64,000 nt of DNA from Trabulsiella odontotermitis (GTDB lineage Bacteria; Pseudomonadota; Gammaproteobacteria; Enterobacterales; Enterobacteriaceae): assembly GCF_001297775.1 (NCBI RefSeq), contig NZ_LIFX01000008.1:174411-238410 (forward strand). The letters are read 5' to 3'. Shown piece by piece: positions 1-9,325 of this stretch. Within the stretch, counting starts at the first letter, position 1. The number at the start of each line of letters is the position of its first letter. The notes below the pieces were generated by a model, which worked only from the letters and a program-made list of their open reading frames with translations, searched no databases and was not told the origin of the DNA. The position numbers and the translations under genes were made by a program.

Positions 1-280
1 GCGGTTTGGTGACGGATTCGCCCACCGCTTTCAGACCAGCGAAATGGATCACTGTATCGATGGCGTGATCGTGCAGAATTTCCGTCATCAGCGCTTCATT
101 GCGAATATCGCCTTTCACGAAGGTTGCCTGTTTACCGCCCAGACGTTCAATCACCGGCAACACGCTGCGCTTACTGTTACAGAGGTTATCAAGAATGATG
201 ACGTCATGACCCTGCAGCAGCAATTGCACGCTGGTATGACTTCCTATGTAACCGCTACCACCTGTGACCAGTACTCTCAT
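1..280 (-). CDS. galE: UDP-glucose 4-epimerase, N-terminal part only (runs off the left edge)
   Basis: First 93 codons of GalE, the NAD-dependent epimerase that interconverts UDP-galactose and UDP-glucose in the Leloir pathway. Read on the minus strand the protein opens MRVLVTGGSGYIGSH, the Rossmann NAD-binding glycine motif of short-chain dehydrogenase/reductase epimerases, followed by the DNLCNSK segment typical of GalE. The ATG is at 280. It sits downstream of a recognisable gal promoter and contains the internal GalR operator at 246-261, as in E. coli. The rest of galETKM lies outside the window, so whether the gene is complete cannot be seen. Confidence 0.96.
   Translation of the reverse strand, partial: MRVLVTGGSGYIGSHTSVQLLLQGHDVIILDNLCNSKRSVLPVIERLGGKQATFVKGDIRNEALMTEILHDHAIDTVIHFAGLKAVGESVTKP
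246..261 (-). promoter_or_regulatory. Internal gal operator (OI) inside galE
   Basis: Minus-strand sequence GTGGTAGCGGTTACAT inside the galE coding region matches the E. coli internal GalR/GalS operator as I remember it. Its centre is 113 bp from the centre of the external operator at 359-374, the spacing that allows the GalR-HU repression loop in E. coli. Loop formation here is inference from position and sequence. Confidence 0.85.
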
Positions 281-309
281 GATTCGCTCCATTAGGCTTA
301 TGGTATGTA

Positions 310-358
310 ATAACCTTAGCATAACAGAGAAGTCAAAAGTGTGACATGGGATAAACTA
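310..358 (-). promoter_or_regulatory. gal promoters and CRP site
   Basis: On the minus strand a CRP-type site (reading AAAAGTGTGACATGGG on the plus strand, about 335-350) lies just upstream of overlapping -10 elements. One of these is TATGCT (318-323), the position of E. coli galP2. The galP1 -10 would lie a few bases further downstream. The arrangement of CRP between the external operator and the -10 region copies the E. coli gal control region. Exact start points are inferred. Confidence 0.75.
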
Positions 359-374
359 GTGGAATCGTTTACAC
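359..374 (-). promoter_or_regulatory. External gal operator (OE)
   Basis: Minus-strand GTGTAAACGATTCCAC is the GalR/GalS external operator of E. coli. It lies upstream of the CRP site and pairs with the internal operator at 246-261. Confidence 0.88.
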
Positions 375-452
375 GCCTGACATATTGTGAGGGGCGCTGT
401 TTTTTCCCATTATAAAACAAGGGCGATGCGAAGAGACGATGCCATTTATCTG

Positions 453-475
453 AAAAACGGAGGCAAAACCTCCGT
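453..475 (-). terminator. Rho-independent terminator after modF
   Basis: Minus-strand hairpin ACGGAGG-TTTTG-CCTCCGT followed by a short T tract, placed 13 bases after the modF stop codon. Confidence 0.85.
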
Positions 476-487
476 CAGGGAAGGGGA

Positions 488-1957
488 TTAACGTCTGCCG
501 ATGGCGTAACGGTAGCCGTCGCCGTCAGGCACAAATTCCAGCCGATGCGTAATGCAGTCCGGGGCATCTTCGGCATGATGGGAAACGAACAACAACTGGG
601 TTTTACCTTCGCCAATCAACACGTCAATGAAACGGCGGATCAACTGGCGATTCAGCGGATCCAGCCCTTGTAACGGCTCATCAAGGATCAACAGCGTGGG
701 GTGTTTCACCAGCGCCCGCACGATCAGCGCCAGTCGTTGCTGCCCCCACGACAGGCTATGAAACGGCGCGTCAGCGGTACGGCTGTCGATGCCCAGAATA
801 GTAAGCCAGGCCTGCACCAGTTTCTGCTGCTTATCCGACACCGCCTGGTAGATCCCGATGGAGTCAAAATAGCCCGACAGGATCACGTTGCGCACTGTGG
901 TGCTGACGCGATAGTCGAGATGCAGGCTGCTGCTGACGTAGCCAATGTGTTTTTTGATATCCCAGATGGTTTCACCGCTGCCGCGACGACGGCCGAACAA
1001 CGTTAAGTCATTGCTGTAACCCTGAGGGTGATCGCCGGTGACGAGGCTCAGCAGCGTCGACTTCCCGGCGCCATTCGGGCCGACAATCTGCCAGTGCTCA
1101 CCTGGATTCACCGTCCAGCTCAGGTGGCTGATGATGGGCCTGTCATTATAAGACACCGTGCCGTCATTCAGCACAATGCGCGGAGCGTCATCCGGCAGCG
1201 ATAACCGGGCGGAAGGCGCGTCCGGCTCCGGCAGGGTGATGCCGTCGAGCTTTTCGCTGTGCGCCAGTTGGGCAATTAATGCCTGTTCAAGCAGCGTTTT
1301 TTTCTCGCCCACATCGCTGAGCGTACAGTCCGCCAGCACCCCGGCAAAGCGCACAAACGCAGGGATTTCATCAAAGCGGTTCAGCACCAGCACTACGGTA
1401 TAACCTTCGCCGTTGAGCGTCGCCAGCAGTTCCGCCAGTTGCTGACGCGATGCCACATCCAGGCCGTCAAAAGGCTCGTCAAGGATCAGCAAGTCCGGCT
1501 CTGCCATCAGCGCCTGGCAAAGCAGGGTTTTGCGTGTTTCCCCGGTGGAGAGGTATTTAAAGCGGCGGTCGAGCAGGGCGGTGATGCCGAAACGCTCAGC
1601 GAGCAGGGCGCAGCGTTGCGGATCGCGGATCTCATCCTGAATAATCTCAGCGGTGGTGCGACCGGTGTCATCTTCGCCTGGGCTCAGCAGATCGGTATTA
1701 TTGCGTTGCCACTCGTCACTGACCAGTTTTTGCAATTGCTCAAAGGACAGGCGCGTGACTCGCGTAAAATCAGACTGGCACGAGCCGGAGAGCAGTGGAA
1801 GCTCACCCGCCAGCGCGCGGGCGAGGGCAGATTTACCGCTGCCGTTACTGCCCACGAACGCCCAGCTTTCACCGGCGCGCAGCGTCAGTGCATCGATTTT
1901 CAGTGTTCTGGTATCACTAAGACGAAACGTGCCTTGCAAAATTTGCAACAATGACAT
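488..1957 (-). CDS. modF: Double ABC ATPase ModF (molybdate-linked, PhrA-like)
   Basis: A soluble protein of 489 residues with two ABC ATPase domains in tandem. Domain one has Walker A GSNGSGKSA near residue 37, signature YLSTGETRK and Walker B LLILDEPFDGLD. Domain two has GPNGAGKST near residue 290, the variant signature LSWGQQR and LLILDEPLQGLD. There is no membrane segment. ModF is encoded with modE next to the molybdate transporter operon in E. coli, where its exact role remains uncertain. The start at MSLLQILQGTF gives the family length (E. coli 490) and leaves 76 bases after modE, so modE-modF is probably one operon. Annotation is secure, function is not. Confidence 0.95.
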   Translation of the reverse strand: MSLLQILQGTFRLSDTRTLKIDALTLRAGESWAFVGSNGSGKSALARALAGELPLLSGSCQSDFTRVTRLSFEQLQKLVSDEWQRNNTDLLSPGEDDTGRTTAEIIQDEIRDPQRCALLAERFGITALLDRRFKYLSTGETRKTLLCQALMAEPDLLILDEPFDGLDVASRQQLAELLATLNGEGYTVVLVLNRFDEIPAFVRFAGVLADCTLSDVGEKKTLLEQALIAQLAHSEKLDGITLPEPDAPSARLSLPDDAPRIVLNDGTVSYNDRPIISHLSWTVNPGEHWQIVGPNGAGKSTLLSLVTGDHPQGYSNDLTLFGRRRGSGETIWDIKKHIGYVSSSLHLDYRVSTTVRNVILSGYFDSIGIYQAVSDKQQKLVQAWLTILGIDSRTADAPFHSLSWGQQRLALIVRALVKHPTLLILDEPLQGLDPLNRQLIRRFIDVLIGEGKTQLLFVSHHAEDAPDCITHRLEFVPDGDGYRYAIGRR

Positions 1958-2033
1958 GATATATCCCGTTTTTCGCATCAATATGCACAGGGATACGTTT
2001 TCCTGCCAGCAATGTCAATGACGGGGGAACGCA

Positions 2034-2822
2034 TCAGCACAACGTGGCGATGATCACGCGATCAGCATTAAAATATGCTGTGACCTCAGCACCTTCTGCC
2101 AGATCCTTAGCGTCGTCGCGTGGGACCGTGGCGCAAAGCGTCTGCCCGTCAGGCAATGTCATCAGCACTTCGCATTGCTCTTCACCGCATTCGATATGGC
2201 TGATTCGCCCGGCCAGCTGGTTATCCGCACCGGCGGCGAGGCGTTTATCCTGGGTGATGCCCACCCACGGCGCTTTCAACAGCACCAGCACTTCTTTGCC
2301 TTCGTCGAGCCCCAGCCGTTCGCCGCTCTGCGCGGTGATCGCCACTTTCAGGCGGGTTTCGCCATCGGCCAGCAACACGTCAACATGCTGCTGAACCTGG
2401 TCGTGATCGCGGGCGATGACAGTACCGAACCACTGGTTACGGGCGCTGGTTTGCAGAGAAAAACGGGAGATGGCCGCCAGCAGGCTGTTGAGCGGCAGCG
2501 CGTCGTCGTCACTCAGCACATCGAACGCTTTTTGCTGGATCTGCGCGAGCAGATCATAAAGCTGAATTAACCGCTGACCGTAGCGGGTCAGCACTGCGCC
2601 ACCACCGCCTTTACCGCCGGTCGCGCGATCGACCAGCGTCTGTTCGCTGAGCTGGTTCATTTCGTTGATCGCATCCCAGGCGCTTTTATAGCTGATGCCT
2701 GCGTTCTTCGCCCCCTGGCTGATAGAGCCGGTCAGGTCGATTTGCTTAAGCAACGCGATGCGGCGCGGGTCGGCAAACAGGCGTTGTTGAAGCTTGAGGG
2801 TAAGAAGAATTTCGGCTTGCAT
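2034..2822 (-). CDS. modE: Molybdate-responsive transcriptional regulator ModE
   Basis: ModE binds molybdate, represses modABC and activates moa and molybdoenzyme genes. The protein has 262 residues, the same as E. coli ModE. The N-terminal winged-helix domain includes [18 protein letters not shown] and the [11 protein letters not shown] wing. The C-terminal half holds two MOP (molybdopterin-binding-like) domains, for example [14 protein letters not shown] and [11 protein letters not shown]. The start [13 protein letters not shown] was chosen by family length, although an in-frame ATG exists 36 bases upstream. It is transcribed away from modABC. ModE-type palindromes occur at modA (3237-3260) and moaA (29975-30000), so both targets are in this window. 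Confidence 0.97.
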   Translation of the reverse strand: MQAEILLTLKLQQRLFADPRRIALLKQIDLTGSISQGAKNAGISYKSAWDAINEMNQLSEQTLVDRATGGKGGGGAVLTRYGQRLIQLYDLLAQIQQKAFDVLSDDDALPLNSLLAAISRFSLQTSARNQWFGTVIARDHDQVQQHVDVLLADGETRLKVAITAQSGERLGLDEGKEVLVLLKAPWVGITQDKRLAAGADNQLAGRISHIECGEEQCEVLMTLPDGQTLCATVPRDDAKDLAEGAEVTAYFNADRVIIATLC

Positions 2823-2951
2823 AACAAAATCCTGATCAAAAAAGCGAATGTGGCGCATCTGAATGCGCGGTCAACGGGCATCGCACAAAAGGGGCGTGTT
2901 TTTCCTGATTATCAGGTTACAATAAAAGAATCACAATATCTGGAGTCGACC

Positions 2952-3110
2952 ATGTTAGAGTTGTTGAAAAGTCTGGTCTTTGCCGTAATCATGGTTCCCG
3001 TGGTGATGGCCGTCATCCTGGGGTTAATCTACGGTCTGGGTGAAGTGTTTAACGTCCTTTCTAATGTCGGTCACAGAGACCGCCCCCATCAGAATCACCA
3101 GAATCAATGA
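2952..3110 (+). CDS. acrZ: AcrZ, small accessory protein of the AcrAB-TolC efflux pump
   Basis: A 52-residue single-span inner-membrane protein. It begins [20 protein letters not shown] and continues with a second hydrophobic stretch, then a polar, histidine-rich tail (about residues 41-52). In E. coli AcrZ (49 residues) binds AcrB and widens its drug range. It is divergent from modE and upstream of modA, the same site as in E. coli. The tail differs from E. coli in length and sequence, which is usual for this end. Confidence 0.95.
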   Translation: MLELLKSLVFAVIMVPVVMAVILGLIYGLGEVFNVLSNVGHRDRPHQNHQNQ

Positions 3111-3125
3111 ATTATTTCGAGAAAA

Positions 3126-3155
3126 GCACCCGGTTTTGCCGGGTGTTTGTCTTTT
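3126..3155 (+). terminator. Rho-independent terminator after acrZ
   Basis: Hairpin CACCCGG-TTTTG-CCGGGTG followed by TTTGTCTTTT, 16 bases after the acrZ stop. It separates acrZ from the modA promoter. Confidence 0.85.
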
Positions 3156-3236
3156 AAGTTCCTTCGTTTTTAGCCGATAATCATCACATTACCCACATTG
3201 TGGTACCAGTAAGCGCTTTGAAAACCCCACTGTTGT

Positions 3237-3260
3237 CGTTATATTATCCGATATATAACG
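3237..3260 (+). promoter_or_regulatory. ModE operator of modABC
   Basis: A 24-bp near-perfect inverted repeat with arms CGTTATAT and ATATAACG separated by 8 bases, ending 19 bases before modA. It has the TATAT/ATATA arms of ModE operators and the position of the E. coli modA operator, where ModE-molybdate represses transcription. Confidence 0.88.
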
Positions 3261-3279
3261 ACACACACAGGAGTTACAA

Positions 3280-4053
3280 ATGGCACGTACATGGTTACGC
3301 CTTTTTGCAGGGGCAACACTGACGCTTTCAGTTGCAGGTCATGCCCTGGCGGATGATGCAAAAATTACGGTCTTCGCGGCGGCGTCGCTGACCAACGCGA
3401 TGCAGGATATCGCTAAAGAATACAAAAAAGAGAAAAATGTCGAGGTGGTCTCGTCATTTGCCTCTTCCTCTACGCTGGCTCGCCAGATTGAAGCCGGCGC
3501 GCCTGCTGATCTCTTCATTTCTGCTGATCAGAAGTGGATGGATTATGCCGTCGATAAGAAATCAATCGACACCGCCACACGCGAAACACTGCTCGGCAAC
3601 AGCCTGGTCGTGGTCGCCCCGAAAGCCAGCGCACAGGGTGAAATCGCCATTGATGCGAAAACTGACTGGACCAGCCTTTTAAAAGGCGGACGTCTGGCGG
3701 TTGGCGATCCGGATCACGTTCCGGCGGGGATCTATGCGAAAGAAGCGCTGCAAAAACTGGGCGCATGGGATACGCTGTCGCCGAAGCTGGCCCCGGCTGA
3801 AGATGTGCGTGGTGCGCTGGCGCTGGTAGAGCGTAACGAAGCGCCGCTGGGCATCGTTTACGGTTCTGACGCGGTTGCCAGTAAAGGGGTAAAAGTTGTC
3901 GGTACCTTCCCTGAAAGTTCACATCAAAAAGTGGAATATCCGATGGCTATCGTTGACGGACATAAAAACGCCACCGTCAGCGCCTTTTATGATTATCTGA
4001 AAGGGCCGCAGGCTTCTGCAATCTTTAAACACTACGGATTTACGACGCACTGA
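3280..4053 (+). CDS. modA: Periplasmic molybdate-binding protein ModA
   Basis: A solute-binding protein of 257 residues that captures molybdate (and tungstate) for the ModBC permease. It has a Sec signal peptide of about 24 residues with a cleavage region HALA-DD. The mature protein begins KITVFAAASLTNAM, the anion-binding signature of ModA. PADLFISAD and the AGIYAKEALQKLG region are also typical. AGGAG precedes the ATG by 7 bases. It is the first gene of modABC and its stop overlaps the modB start by one base. Expression should be repressed through the ModE palindrome just upstream. Confidence 0.97.
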   Translation: MARTWLRLFAGATLTLSVAGHALADDAKITVFAAASLTNAMQDIAKEYKKEKNVEVVSSFASSSTLARQIEAGAPADLFISADQKWMDYAVDKKSIDTATRETLLGNSLVVVAPKASAQGEIAIDAKTDWTSLLKGGRLAVGDPDHVPAGIYAKEALQKLGAWDTLSPKLAPAEDVRGALALVERNEAPLGIVYGSDAVASKGVKVVGTFPESSHQKVEYPMAIVDGHKNATVSAFYDYLKGPQASAIFKHYGFTTH

Positions 4054-4742
4054 TGATATTGACGGATCCCGAATGGCAGGCGGTACTGCTGAGCCTGAAA
4101 GTTTCATCCCTGGCAGTGGTTTTCAGCTTGCCCTTTGGGGTCTTCATGGCCTGGCTGCTGGTCAGGCGTAATTTTCCGGGCAAAGCGCTGCTCGACAGCG
4201 TGATCCATCTTCCACTCGTGTTGCCGCCGGTGGTGGTGGGCTATCTGTTGCTCATCGCCATGGGGCGACGCGGGTTCATTGGTTCCTGGCTGTATGACTG
4301 GTTTGGCATCACCTTCGCCTTCAGCTGGCGCGGCGCGGTGCTGGCCGCGGCGGTGATGTCGTTTCCGCTAATGGTGCGGGCGATTCGTCTCGCGCTGGAA
4401 GGGGTCGATATCAAACTGGAACAGGCGGCCCGCACCCTGGGTGCCGGTCGCTGGCGTGTCTTTTTCACTATCACGTTACCGTTGATGTTGCCGGGAATTA
4501 TCGTCGGCACGGTGCTGGCGTTTGCCCGTTCCCTCGGCGAGTTCGGCGCGACCATCACCTTCGTCTCCAACATTCCGGGGGAGACGCGCACCATTCCTTC
4601 AGCAATGTATACGCTGATTCAGATGCCCGGCGGCGAAGGCGCTGCCGCGCGGCTATGCATTATTTCTATCGTGCTGGCGCTGGTGTCGCTGCTGGTGTCC
4701 GAATGGCTGGCGCGCCTTAGCCGTGAACGGACAGGGAAGTGA
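4053..4742 (+). CDS. modB: Molybdate ABC transporter permease ModB
   Basis: Inner-membrane permease of 229 residues, the same as E. coli ModB, with about five transmembrane segments. The cytoplasmic EAA loop ([21 protein letters not shown] region, about residues 130-150) contacts the ATPase ModC. The ATG shares a base with the modA stop (TGATG), which indicates translational coupling. Its stop lies 2 bases before the modC ATG. Confidence 0.97.
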   Translation: MILTDPEWQAVLLSLKVSSLAVVFSLPFGVFMAWLLVRRNFPGKALLDSVIHLPLVLPPVVVGYLLLIAMGRRGFIGSWLYDWFGITFAFSWRGAVLAAAVMSFPLMVRAIRLALEGVDIKLEQAARTLGAGRWRVFFTITLPLMLPGIIVGTVLAFARSLGEFGATITFVSNIPGETRTIPSAMYTLIQMPGGEGAAARLCIISIVLALVSLLVSEWLARLSRERTGK

Positions 4743-4744
4743 CC

Positions 4745-5803
4745 ATGCTGGAACTCAACTTTACGCAGACGCTGGGTACGCATCGCCTGGACATTCACGA
4801 AACGCTGCCCACCTCCGGTATCACGGCGGTGTTTGGCGTCTCCGGGGCGGGAAAAACCTCGCTCATTAATGCTATCAGTGGCTTAACTCAGCCGGAAGCC
4901 GGGCGCATTGTCCTCAACGGACGGGTTCTTAATGACGTCGAAAAAGGGATCTGTTTAACGCCAGAAAAACGCCGTGTGGGGTACATCTTTCAGGATGCGC
5001 GTCTGTTTCCGCACTACAAAGTGCGCGGCAATCTGCGCTACGGCATGGCGAAAAATATGGCCGGGCAGTTCGACAAGCTGGTGGCACTGCTGGGGATCGC
5101 GCCGTTGCTGGATCGTCTGCCGGGCAGCCTTTCTGGTGGCGAAAAACAGCGCGTGGCGATTGGCCGTGCGTTGTTGACTGCGCCGGAACTGCTGCTTCTG
5201 GACGAGCCGCTGGCGTCACTGGATATCCCGCGCAAGCGCGAACTGCTGCCGTATCTGCAGCGTCTGGCGCGTGAAATCAACATCCCTATGCTTTACGTCA
5301 GCCATTCGCTGGATGAAATACTGCATCTGGCGGACAAAGTGCTGGTGCTGGAAGACGGTCGCGTTAAAGCGTTCGGCAATCTTGAAGAGGTGTGGAGCAG
5401 TAGCGTCATGCACCCGTGGCTGCCGCAGGAGCAGCAGAGCAGCATCCTGAAAGTTACGGTGCTGGAACACCATCCACATTATGCAATGACCGCGCTGGCG
5501 CTCGGTGACCAGCATTTATGGGTCAATAAACTCGACAAACCGGTACAGGCCGCTGTGCGCGTGCGCGTTCAGGCCTCGGATGTGTCGCTGGTGTTGCAGC
5601 CGCCGACGCAGACCAGCATCCGCAACATTCTGCGCGTCAAAGTGGTGGAGTGTTACGACAACAACGGCCAGGTGGAAGTGCAGCTTGACGTCGGCGGCCG
5701 CACGCTGTGGGCGCGCATCAGCCCGTGGGCGAGAGATGACCTGGGGATTAAGCCAGGCCAGTGGCTGTATGCGCAGATTAAGAGCGTCTCAATTACCTCG
5801 TAA
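4745..5803 (+). CDS. modC: Molybdate ABC transporter ATPase ModC
   Basis: An ATPase of 352 residues that powers molybdate import. The ABC domain has Walker [12 protein letters not shown] near residue 31, signature [15 protein letters not shown] and Walker [13 protein letters not shown]. The C-terminal part (about 290-350) is a MOP domain that binds molybdate and can inhibit transport. The start at MLELNF gives the E. coli length. An upstream GTG two codons earlier is less likely. The stop codon abuts the stop of the convergent ybhA with no spacer, so no separate terminator is visible. Confidence 0.97.
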   Translation: MLELNFTQTLGTHRLDIHETLPTSGITAVFGVSGAGKTSLINAISGLTQPEAGRIVLNGRVLNDVEKGICLTPEKRRVGYIFQDARLFPHYKVRGNLRYGMAKNMAGQFDKLVALLGIAPLLDRLPGSLSGGEKQRVAIGRALLTAPELLLLDEPLASLDIPRKRELLPYLQRLAREINIPMLYVSHSLDEILHLADKVLVLEDGRVKAFGNLEEVWSSSVMHPWLPQEQQSSILKVTVLEHHPHYAMTALALGDQHLWVNKLDKPVQAAVRVRVQASDVSLVLQPPTQTSIRNILRVKVVECYDNNGQVEVQLDVGGRTLWARISPWARDDLGIKPGQWLYAQIKSVSITS

Positions 5804-6622
5804 TTACAGCAGGTGGTGATAGATATAACTGGCGATGCTGTCAGTGGTGTTATCGCCAATCACCACGTCCGCACAGGCTTTAACCGCATCATCGGCGTTG
5901 CCCATCGCGACACCGGTGCCTGCGGCTTCCAGCATACTGATGTCGTTAAAGTTGTCGCCAAAGGCCACCACGTCTTTCATCGATAATCCCTGCGACTCCA
6001 CCCAGCGTTTCAGACGGTAACCTTTGCTGTTACCCTGACGCGCGACATCGACCTGATCGTGCCACGACCATTCGCATTCCAGCGCCAGCGATGTTTCAAC
6101 GTGGCTGACGAACTCGCGCAGCTTCGGCATGTCTTCATCGGTCAGCGCAAACTTCCACACCGCGTTGACGTCCTGCGCCGCCTGTGCCAGCGACGGCACC
6201 TGCGTGAACACCGGACGCTGTTCCGGCGGCAGTGTCTGCGCCCAGTTGCTGGTGCGAACAACATGCCCGGTAGGGCGTTCATAAAGCATCGCATCGTCGA
6301 CATACATCAGACCGTGGATGCTATGCTCATTCAACAGATCAATGACCTTTAGCGCCTTATCAACAGGCATGGGATCGGCTTCCAGTACCTTTTTTGCATG
6401 ATAATCATACAAATAAGTGCCATTACAGCAAATTGCAGGTGTATCGAGAGCCAGTGCCTGATAAAAAGGATGAATGGCAACGTGATGCCGACCCGTGACG
6501 ATGAGAAGCTGAAAACCCGCTTCCCTGGCGCGTTTCAGCGCTTCTACTGAAGAGGGAAGCAATGTTTTCTGTGGCGTCAGTAGAGTTCCGTCTAAATCAA
6601 GGGCGATCACGCGAGAGGTCAT
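5804..6622 (-). CDS. ybhA: HAD-family phosphatase YbhA (pyridoxal phosphate / sugar phosphate phosphatase)
   Basis: A Cof-type haloacid dehalogenase-superfamily hydrolase of 272 residues, equal to E. coli YbhA. Motif I is ALDLDGTLLTP with nucleophile D9 and D11. Motif IV is AFGDNFNDISML near the C-terminus. The insert between them is the type-IIB cap. In E. coli YbhA dephosphorylates pyridoxal phosphate, fructose-1,6-bisphosphate and similar small phosphates, and the true substrate in the cell is unclear. It is a single gene, divergent from pgl and convergent with modC. Confidence 0.93.
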   Translation of the reverse strand: MTSRVIALDLDGTLLTPQKTLLPSSVEALKRAREAGFQLLIVTGRHHVAIHPFYQALALDTPAICCNGTYLYDYHAKKVLEADPMPVDKALKVIDLLNEHSIHGLMYVDDAMLYERPTGHVVRTSNWAQTLPPEQRPVFTQVPSLAQAAQDVNAVWKFALTDEDMPKLREFVSHVETSLALECEWSWHDQVDVARQGNSKGYRLKRWVESQGLSMKDVVAFGDNFNDISMLEAAGTGVAMGNADDAVKACADVVIGDNTTDSIASYIYHHLL

Positions 6623-6765
6623 GTGTTATTCCAGGTTGATGTTGAACATGTCATTGCGGGTGATGGTACACCGATACGGCAGTGAGACAAATTTATACAG
6701 CATTGACCGCTAAAACCGTCTATCCTGGTATTTTGCTTCCACGTGCAGTAAGGAAAGGAGTTTTC

Positions 6766-7761
6766 ATGAAACAAACCGTTTATACCGCCAGCCCGGAAAG
6801 TCAGCAGATCCACGTCTGGAGCCTGAAACACGACGGCGCATTAACGCTCGTGCAGGTGGTTGACGTCCCGGGTCAGGTGCAGCCGATGGTCGTCAGTCCG
6901 GATAAGCGTTATCTGTACGTTGGTGTTCGTCCTGAATTTCGTGTGCTGGCCTATCGTATTGCGCCTGATGATGGTGCGCTGACCTATACGGCGGAATCCC
7001 CGTTGCCGGGAAGTCCGACCCACATTTCTACCGATCATCAGGGCAAATTCCTGTTCAGCGGCTCCTACAATGCGGGCTGTGTCAGTGTGACGCGTCTGGA
7101 TGCAGGCCTGCCGGTTGACGTGGTGGATAAAGTTGAGGGGCTCGAAGGTTGCCACTCGGCCAATATCTCCCCGGACAACCGCACGCTGTGGGTACCGGCG
7201 CTGAAACAGGATCGCATCTGCCTGTTTACCCTGAGCGATGATGGTCAACTGGTGGCGCAGGAGCCTGCCGAAGTGACGACTGTCGAAGGCGCAGGCCCAC
7301 GCCATATGGCATTCCACCCGAACCAGCAGTATGCCTACTGCGTCAATGAACTCAACAGCACCGTGGATGTCTGGGAGCTGAAAGATCCGTACGGCAAAAT
7401 CGAATGCGTGCAGACGCTCGATATGATGCCGGGTGACTTCAAAGGTGTACGTTGGGCGGCGGATATCCATCTGACGCCTGATGGTCGTCACCTTTACGCC
7501 TGTGACCGCACCTCCAGTCTGATCACCGTGTTCAGCGTCTCCGAAGACGGCAGTGTGCTGAGTCTGGAAGGCTTCCAGCCGACCGAAACCCAGCCGCGCG
7601 GCTTTAACGTCGATCACAGCGGGAAATATGTCATTGCCGCCGGGCAGAAATCACACCACATCGCGGTGTATGAAATCAAAGGCGAGCAGGGGCTACTGGA
7701 AGAGAAAGGTCGTTATGCGGTAGGCCAGGGACCGATGTGGGTCGTGGTTAACGCGCACTGA
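6766..7761 (+). CDS. pgl: 6-phosphogluconolactonase
   Basis: Pgl hydrolyses 6-phosphogluconolactone in the oxidative pentose phosphate pathway. The protein has 331 residues, identical in length to E. coli Pgl (YbhE), and is a seven-bladed beta-propeller of the lactonase family. Repeating blade motifs such as [23 protein letters not shown] and [13 protein letters not shown] are visible. The start [18 protein letters not shown] is preceded by AAGGAAAGGAG, a strong ribosome binding site. It is divergent from ybhA and ends at a bidirectional terminator shared with ybhC. Confidence 0.97.
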   Translation: MKQTVYTASPESQQIHVWSLKHDGALTLVQVVDVPGQVQPMVVSPDKRYLYVGVRPEFRVLAYRIAPDDGALTYTAESPLPGSPTHISTDHQGKFLFSGSYNAGCVSVTRLDAGLPVDVVDKVEGLEGCHSANISPDNRTLWVPALKQDRICLFTLSDDGQLVAQEPAEVTTVEGAGPRHMAFHPNQQYAYCVNELNSTVDVWELKDPYGKIECVQTLDMMPGDFKGVRWAADIHLTPDGRHLYACDRTSSLITVFSVSEDGSVLSLEGFQPTETQPRGFNVDHSGKYVIAAGQKSHHIAVYEIKGEQGLLEEKGRYAVGQGPMWVVVNAH

Positions 7762-7776
7762 TTATCCACCATAAAA

Positions 7777-7800
7777 AAAACCTCGCGATTGCGAGGTTTT
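7777..7800. terminator. Bidirectional terminator between pgl and ybhC
   Basis: Perfect inverted repeat AAAACCTCGC-GATT-GCGAGGTTTT with A and T tracts on both sides, between the convergent pgl and ybhC genes. Confidence 0.92.
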
Positions 7801-7815
7801 TTCTTTTTCTGCAGA

Positions 7816-9099
7816 TTACTGCTTAGGTACAGCCACCACTTCGCTGCCCACGCCGCGGTTGTTGAATTCCCACATGCGGTTGAACTGCGCGTCGTTCAGG
7901 TTGCGCTGGACTTCGCCTTTATCGTTTTTAGCGCCAGTGTTGCCGCTGAACGGACGTTTGGAAATCGCGGCATCCGCCCACGGTTTCGCCAGGTTGAAGC
8001 CTTCGTTGATCGCGCTGTCGCGGATCACCACCTGACCGTTGGTGTTGCTGTCAACATCCAGCGAACGGCCCAGTTGTGCGACGCCGTCACCCGCTGCGTT
8101 AAAGCGTGAGTTGGTGGCGAGGAAGCCATAGAAGAGATTGGACTGGGTTGCCGGGGCGAAGACGTAACCTTCCTGCTGCGTGCGGGAGTTCACAACACGG
8201 AAATCGGTGTTATCGAACACCACCGCGCCACGTCCGGAAACGATGTCGACATCACCTTCGAGGTAGCTGTTCGTCACCAGTGTACGGGTCAGACGGTCGT
8301 TTTGCAGACGGTTCTGCACGCCGCTGTTGGTCACGAAGAAGGTGTTCTGGCGACCAAGAATGTTGACGTTGTTGATCTGCACCTTGTCGCCGTCGCTGCG
8401 CAGCGCCACCGCCTGGTGGGTACCCGCGTCAACGCTGTCGCCGAGGTTGTTTTCAATCGTCATATTCTGCAGTTGCAGACCGTTATTCTGCGACCAGAAT
8501 ACCGCTGAACACATCACGCCAACCGTTGCCGTGCGTTTGCTCTGGCAATTGTCAAACATGTACCACGCTGGTTTACCCGGCATGTATTTACCGGCCGGGT
8601 TAACCAGACGACGCCAGCTGTTCGGGTCAATCTCAGAGTCGATCGCCAGGCCGATTTTCACATCAGACGCTTTCTCGCCAGTGCCGTACAGCGTCAGGCT
8701 GCCCGGTGCTGCGGGAACATACACGGTGCCCTGATATTCACCCGGCATGATCGCGATGAACAGACGACTGCTGGAGTGCTTCGCGATGGCCGCGTCAACC
8801 GCTGCCTGAATGGTGCTGTGCGTCACGCCCTGAGCGCCCGCCGGGCCGACCACGAAATCAGGCTGAGCGGGAATGCTGATCGCTGACGGCGACCACGGCG
8901 CAGCGTTAGGATCCAGGGTAGAAAAATAATGAGCCTGCACAAAGTTTTTCGCTTCAGCGGCGGAAAGGATCGGGCGAAGCGTGGTCCCTGGCGCTTCTTG
9001 CGTGGAGGGCTGTTGATCCGGCGGCGTTGAGCTACAGGCGGTCAGTGTCACGCCAAAAGCCAGTGCCAGCGTCAGACGAGAAACCGAGAATGTGTTCAT
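7816..9099 (-). CDS. ybhC: Outer-membrane lipoprotein YbhC, pectinesterase-like acyl-CoA thioesterase
   Basis: A lipoprotein of 427 residues, as in E. coli. The N-terminal signal ends in a lipobox LTAC with the lipidated cysteine at residue 22, followed by SSTPPDQQ. The rest is a right-handed beta-helix of the pectin methylesterase family, with the SYLEGDVDIVSGRGAVVF region in place of the usual GxVDFIFG catalytic motif. E. coli YbhC sits in the outer membrane and has acyl-CoA thioesterase activity reported, and pectin cleavage is not established. In E. coli other genes lie between pgl and ybhC. They are absent here. Confidence 0.93.
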   Translation of the reverse strand: MNTFSVSRLTLALAFGVTLTACSSTPPDQQPSTQEAPGTTLRPILSAAEAKNFVQAHYFSTLDPNAAPWSPSAISIPAQPDFVVGPAGAQGVTHSTIQAAVDAAIAKHSSSRLFIAIMPGEYQGTVYVPAAPGSLTLYGTGEKASDVKIGLAIDSEIDPNSWRRLVNPAGKYMPGKPAWYMFDNCQSKRTATVGVMCSAVFWSQNNGLQLQNMTIENNLGDSVDAGTHQAVALRSDGDKVQINNVNILGRQNTFFVTNSGVQNRLQNDRLTRTLVTNSYLEGDVDIVSGRGAVVFDNTDFRVVNSRTQQEGYVFAPATQSNLFYGFLATNSRFNAAGDGVAQLGRSLDVDSNTNGQVVIRDSAINEGFNLAKPWADAAISKRPFSGNTGAKNDKGEVQRNLNDAQFNRMWEFNNRGVGSEVVAVPKQ

Positions 9100-9267
9100 G
9101 TTACTCCAGAGCTGTTAAGTAGAGGATGAGTCCTTCAAAACCTGCTTTTTATACTAAGTTGAGCGAAACGGGAAGCAGGATCGGTAAAAAGTTCGTCACT
9201 TTGCGGAAAACACAGGGAAGCAGGCGGGTAAGTAGTCACAAAAAATCAACATTTACATAAGCCTTTG

Positions 9268-9305
9268 TTGACAATCCGGGCGGAATGAAAATAAATGTCT
9301 ATACA
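9268..9305 (+). promoter_or_regulatory. hutIGC promoter with HutC half-operator
   Basis: TTGACA (9268-9273), a 17-bp spacer and ATAAAT (9291-9296) form a good sigma-70 promoter ahead of hutI. TGTCTATACA (9296-9305) overlaps the start region and is the reverse complement of TGTATAGACA found at the hutU promoter. The shared word marks the probable HutC operator. Confidence 0.7.
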
Positions 9306-9325
9306 ATCTATGACAAGTGAAGATT

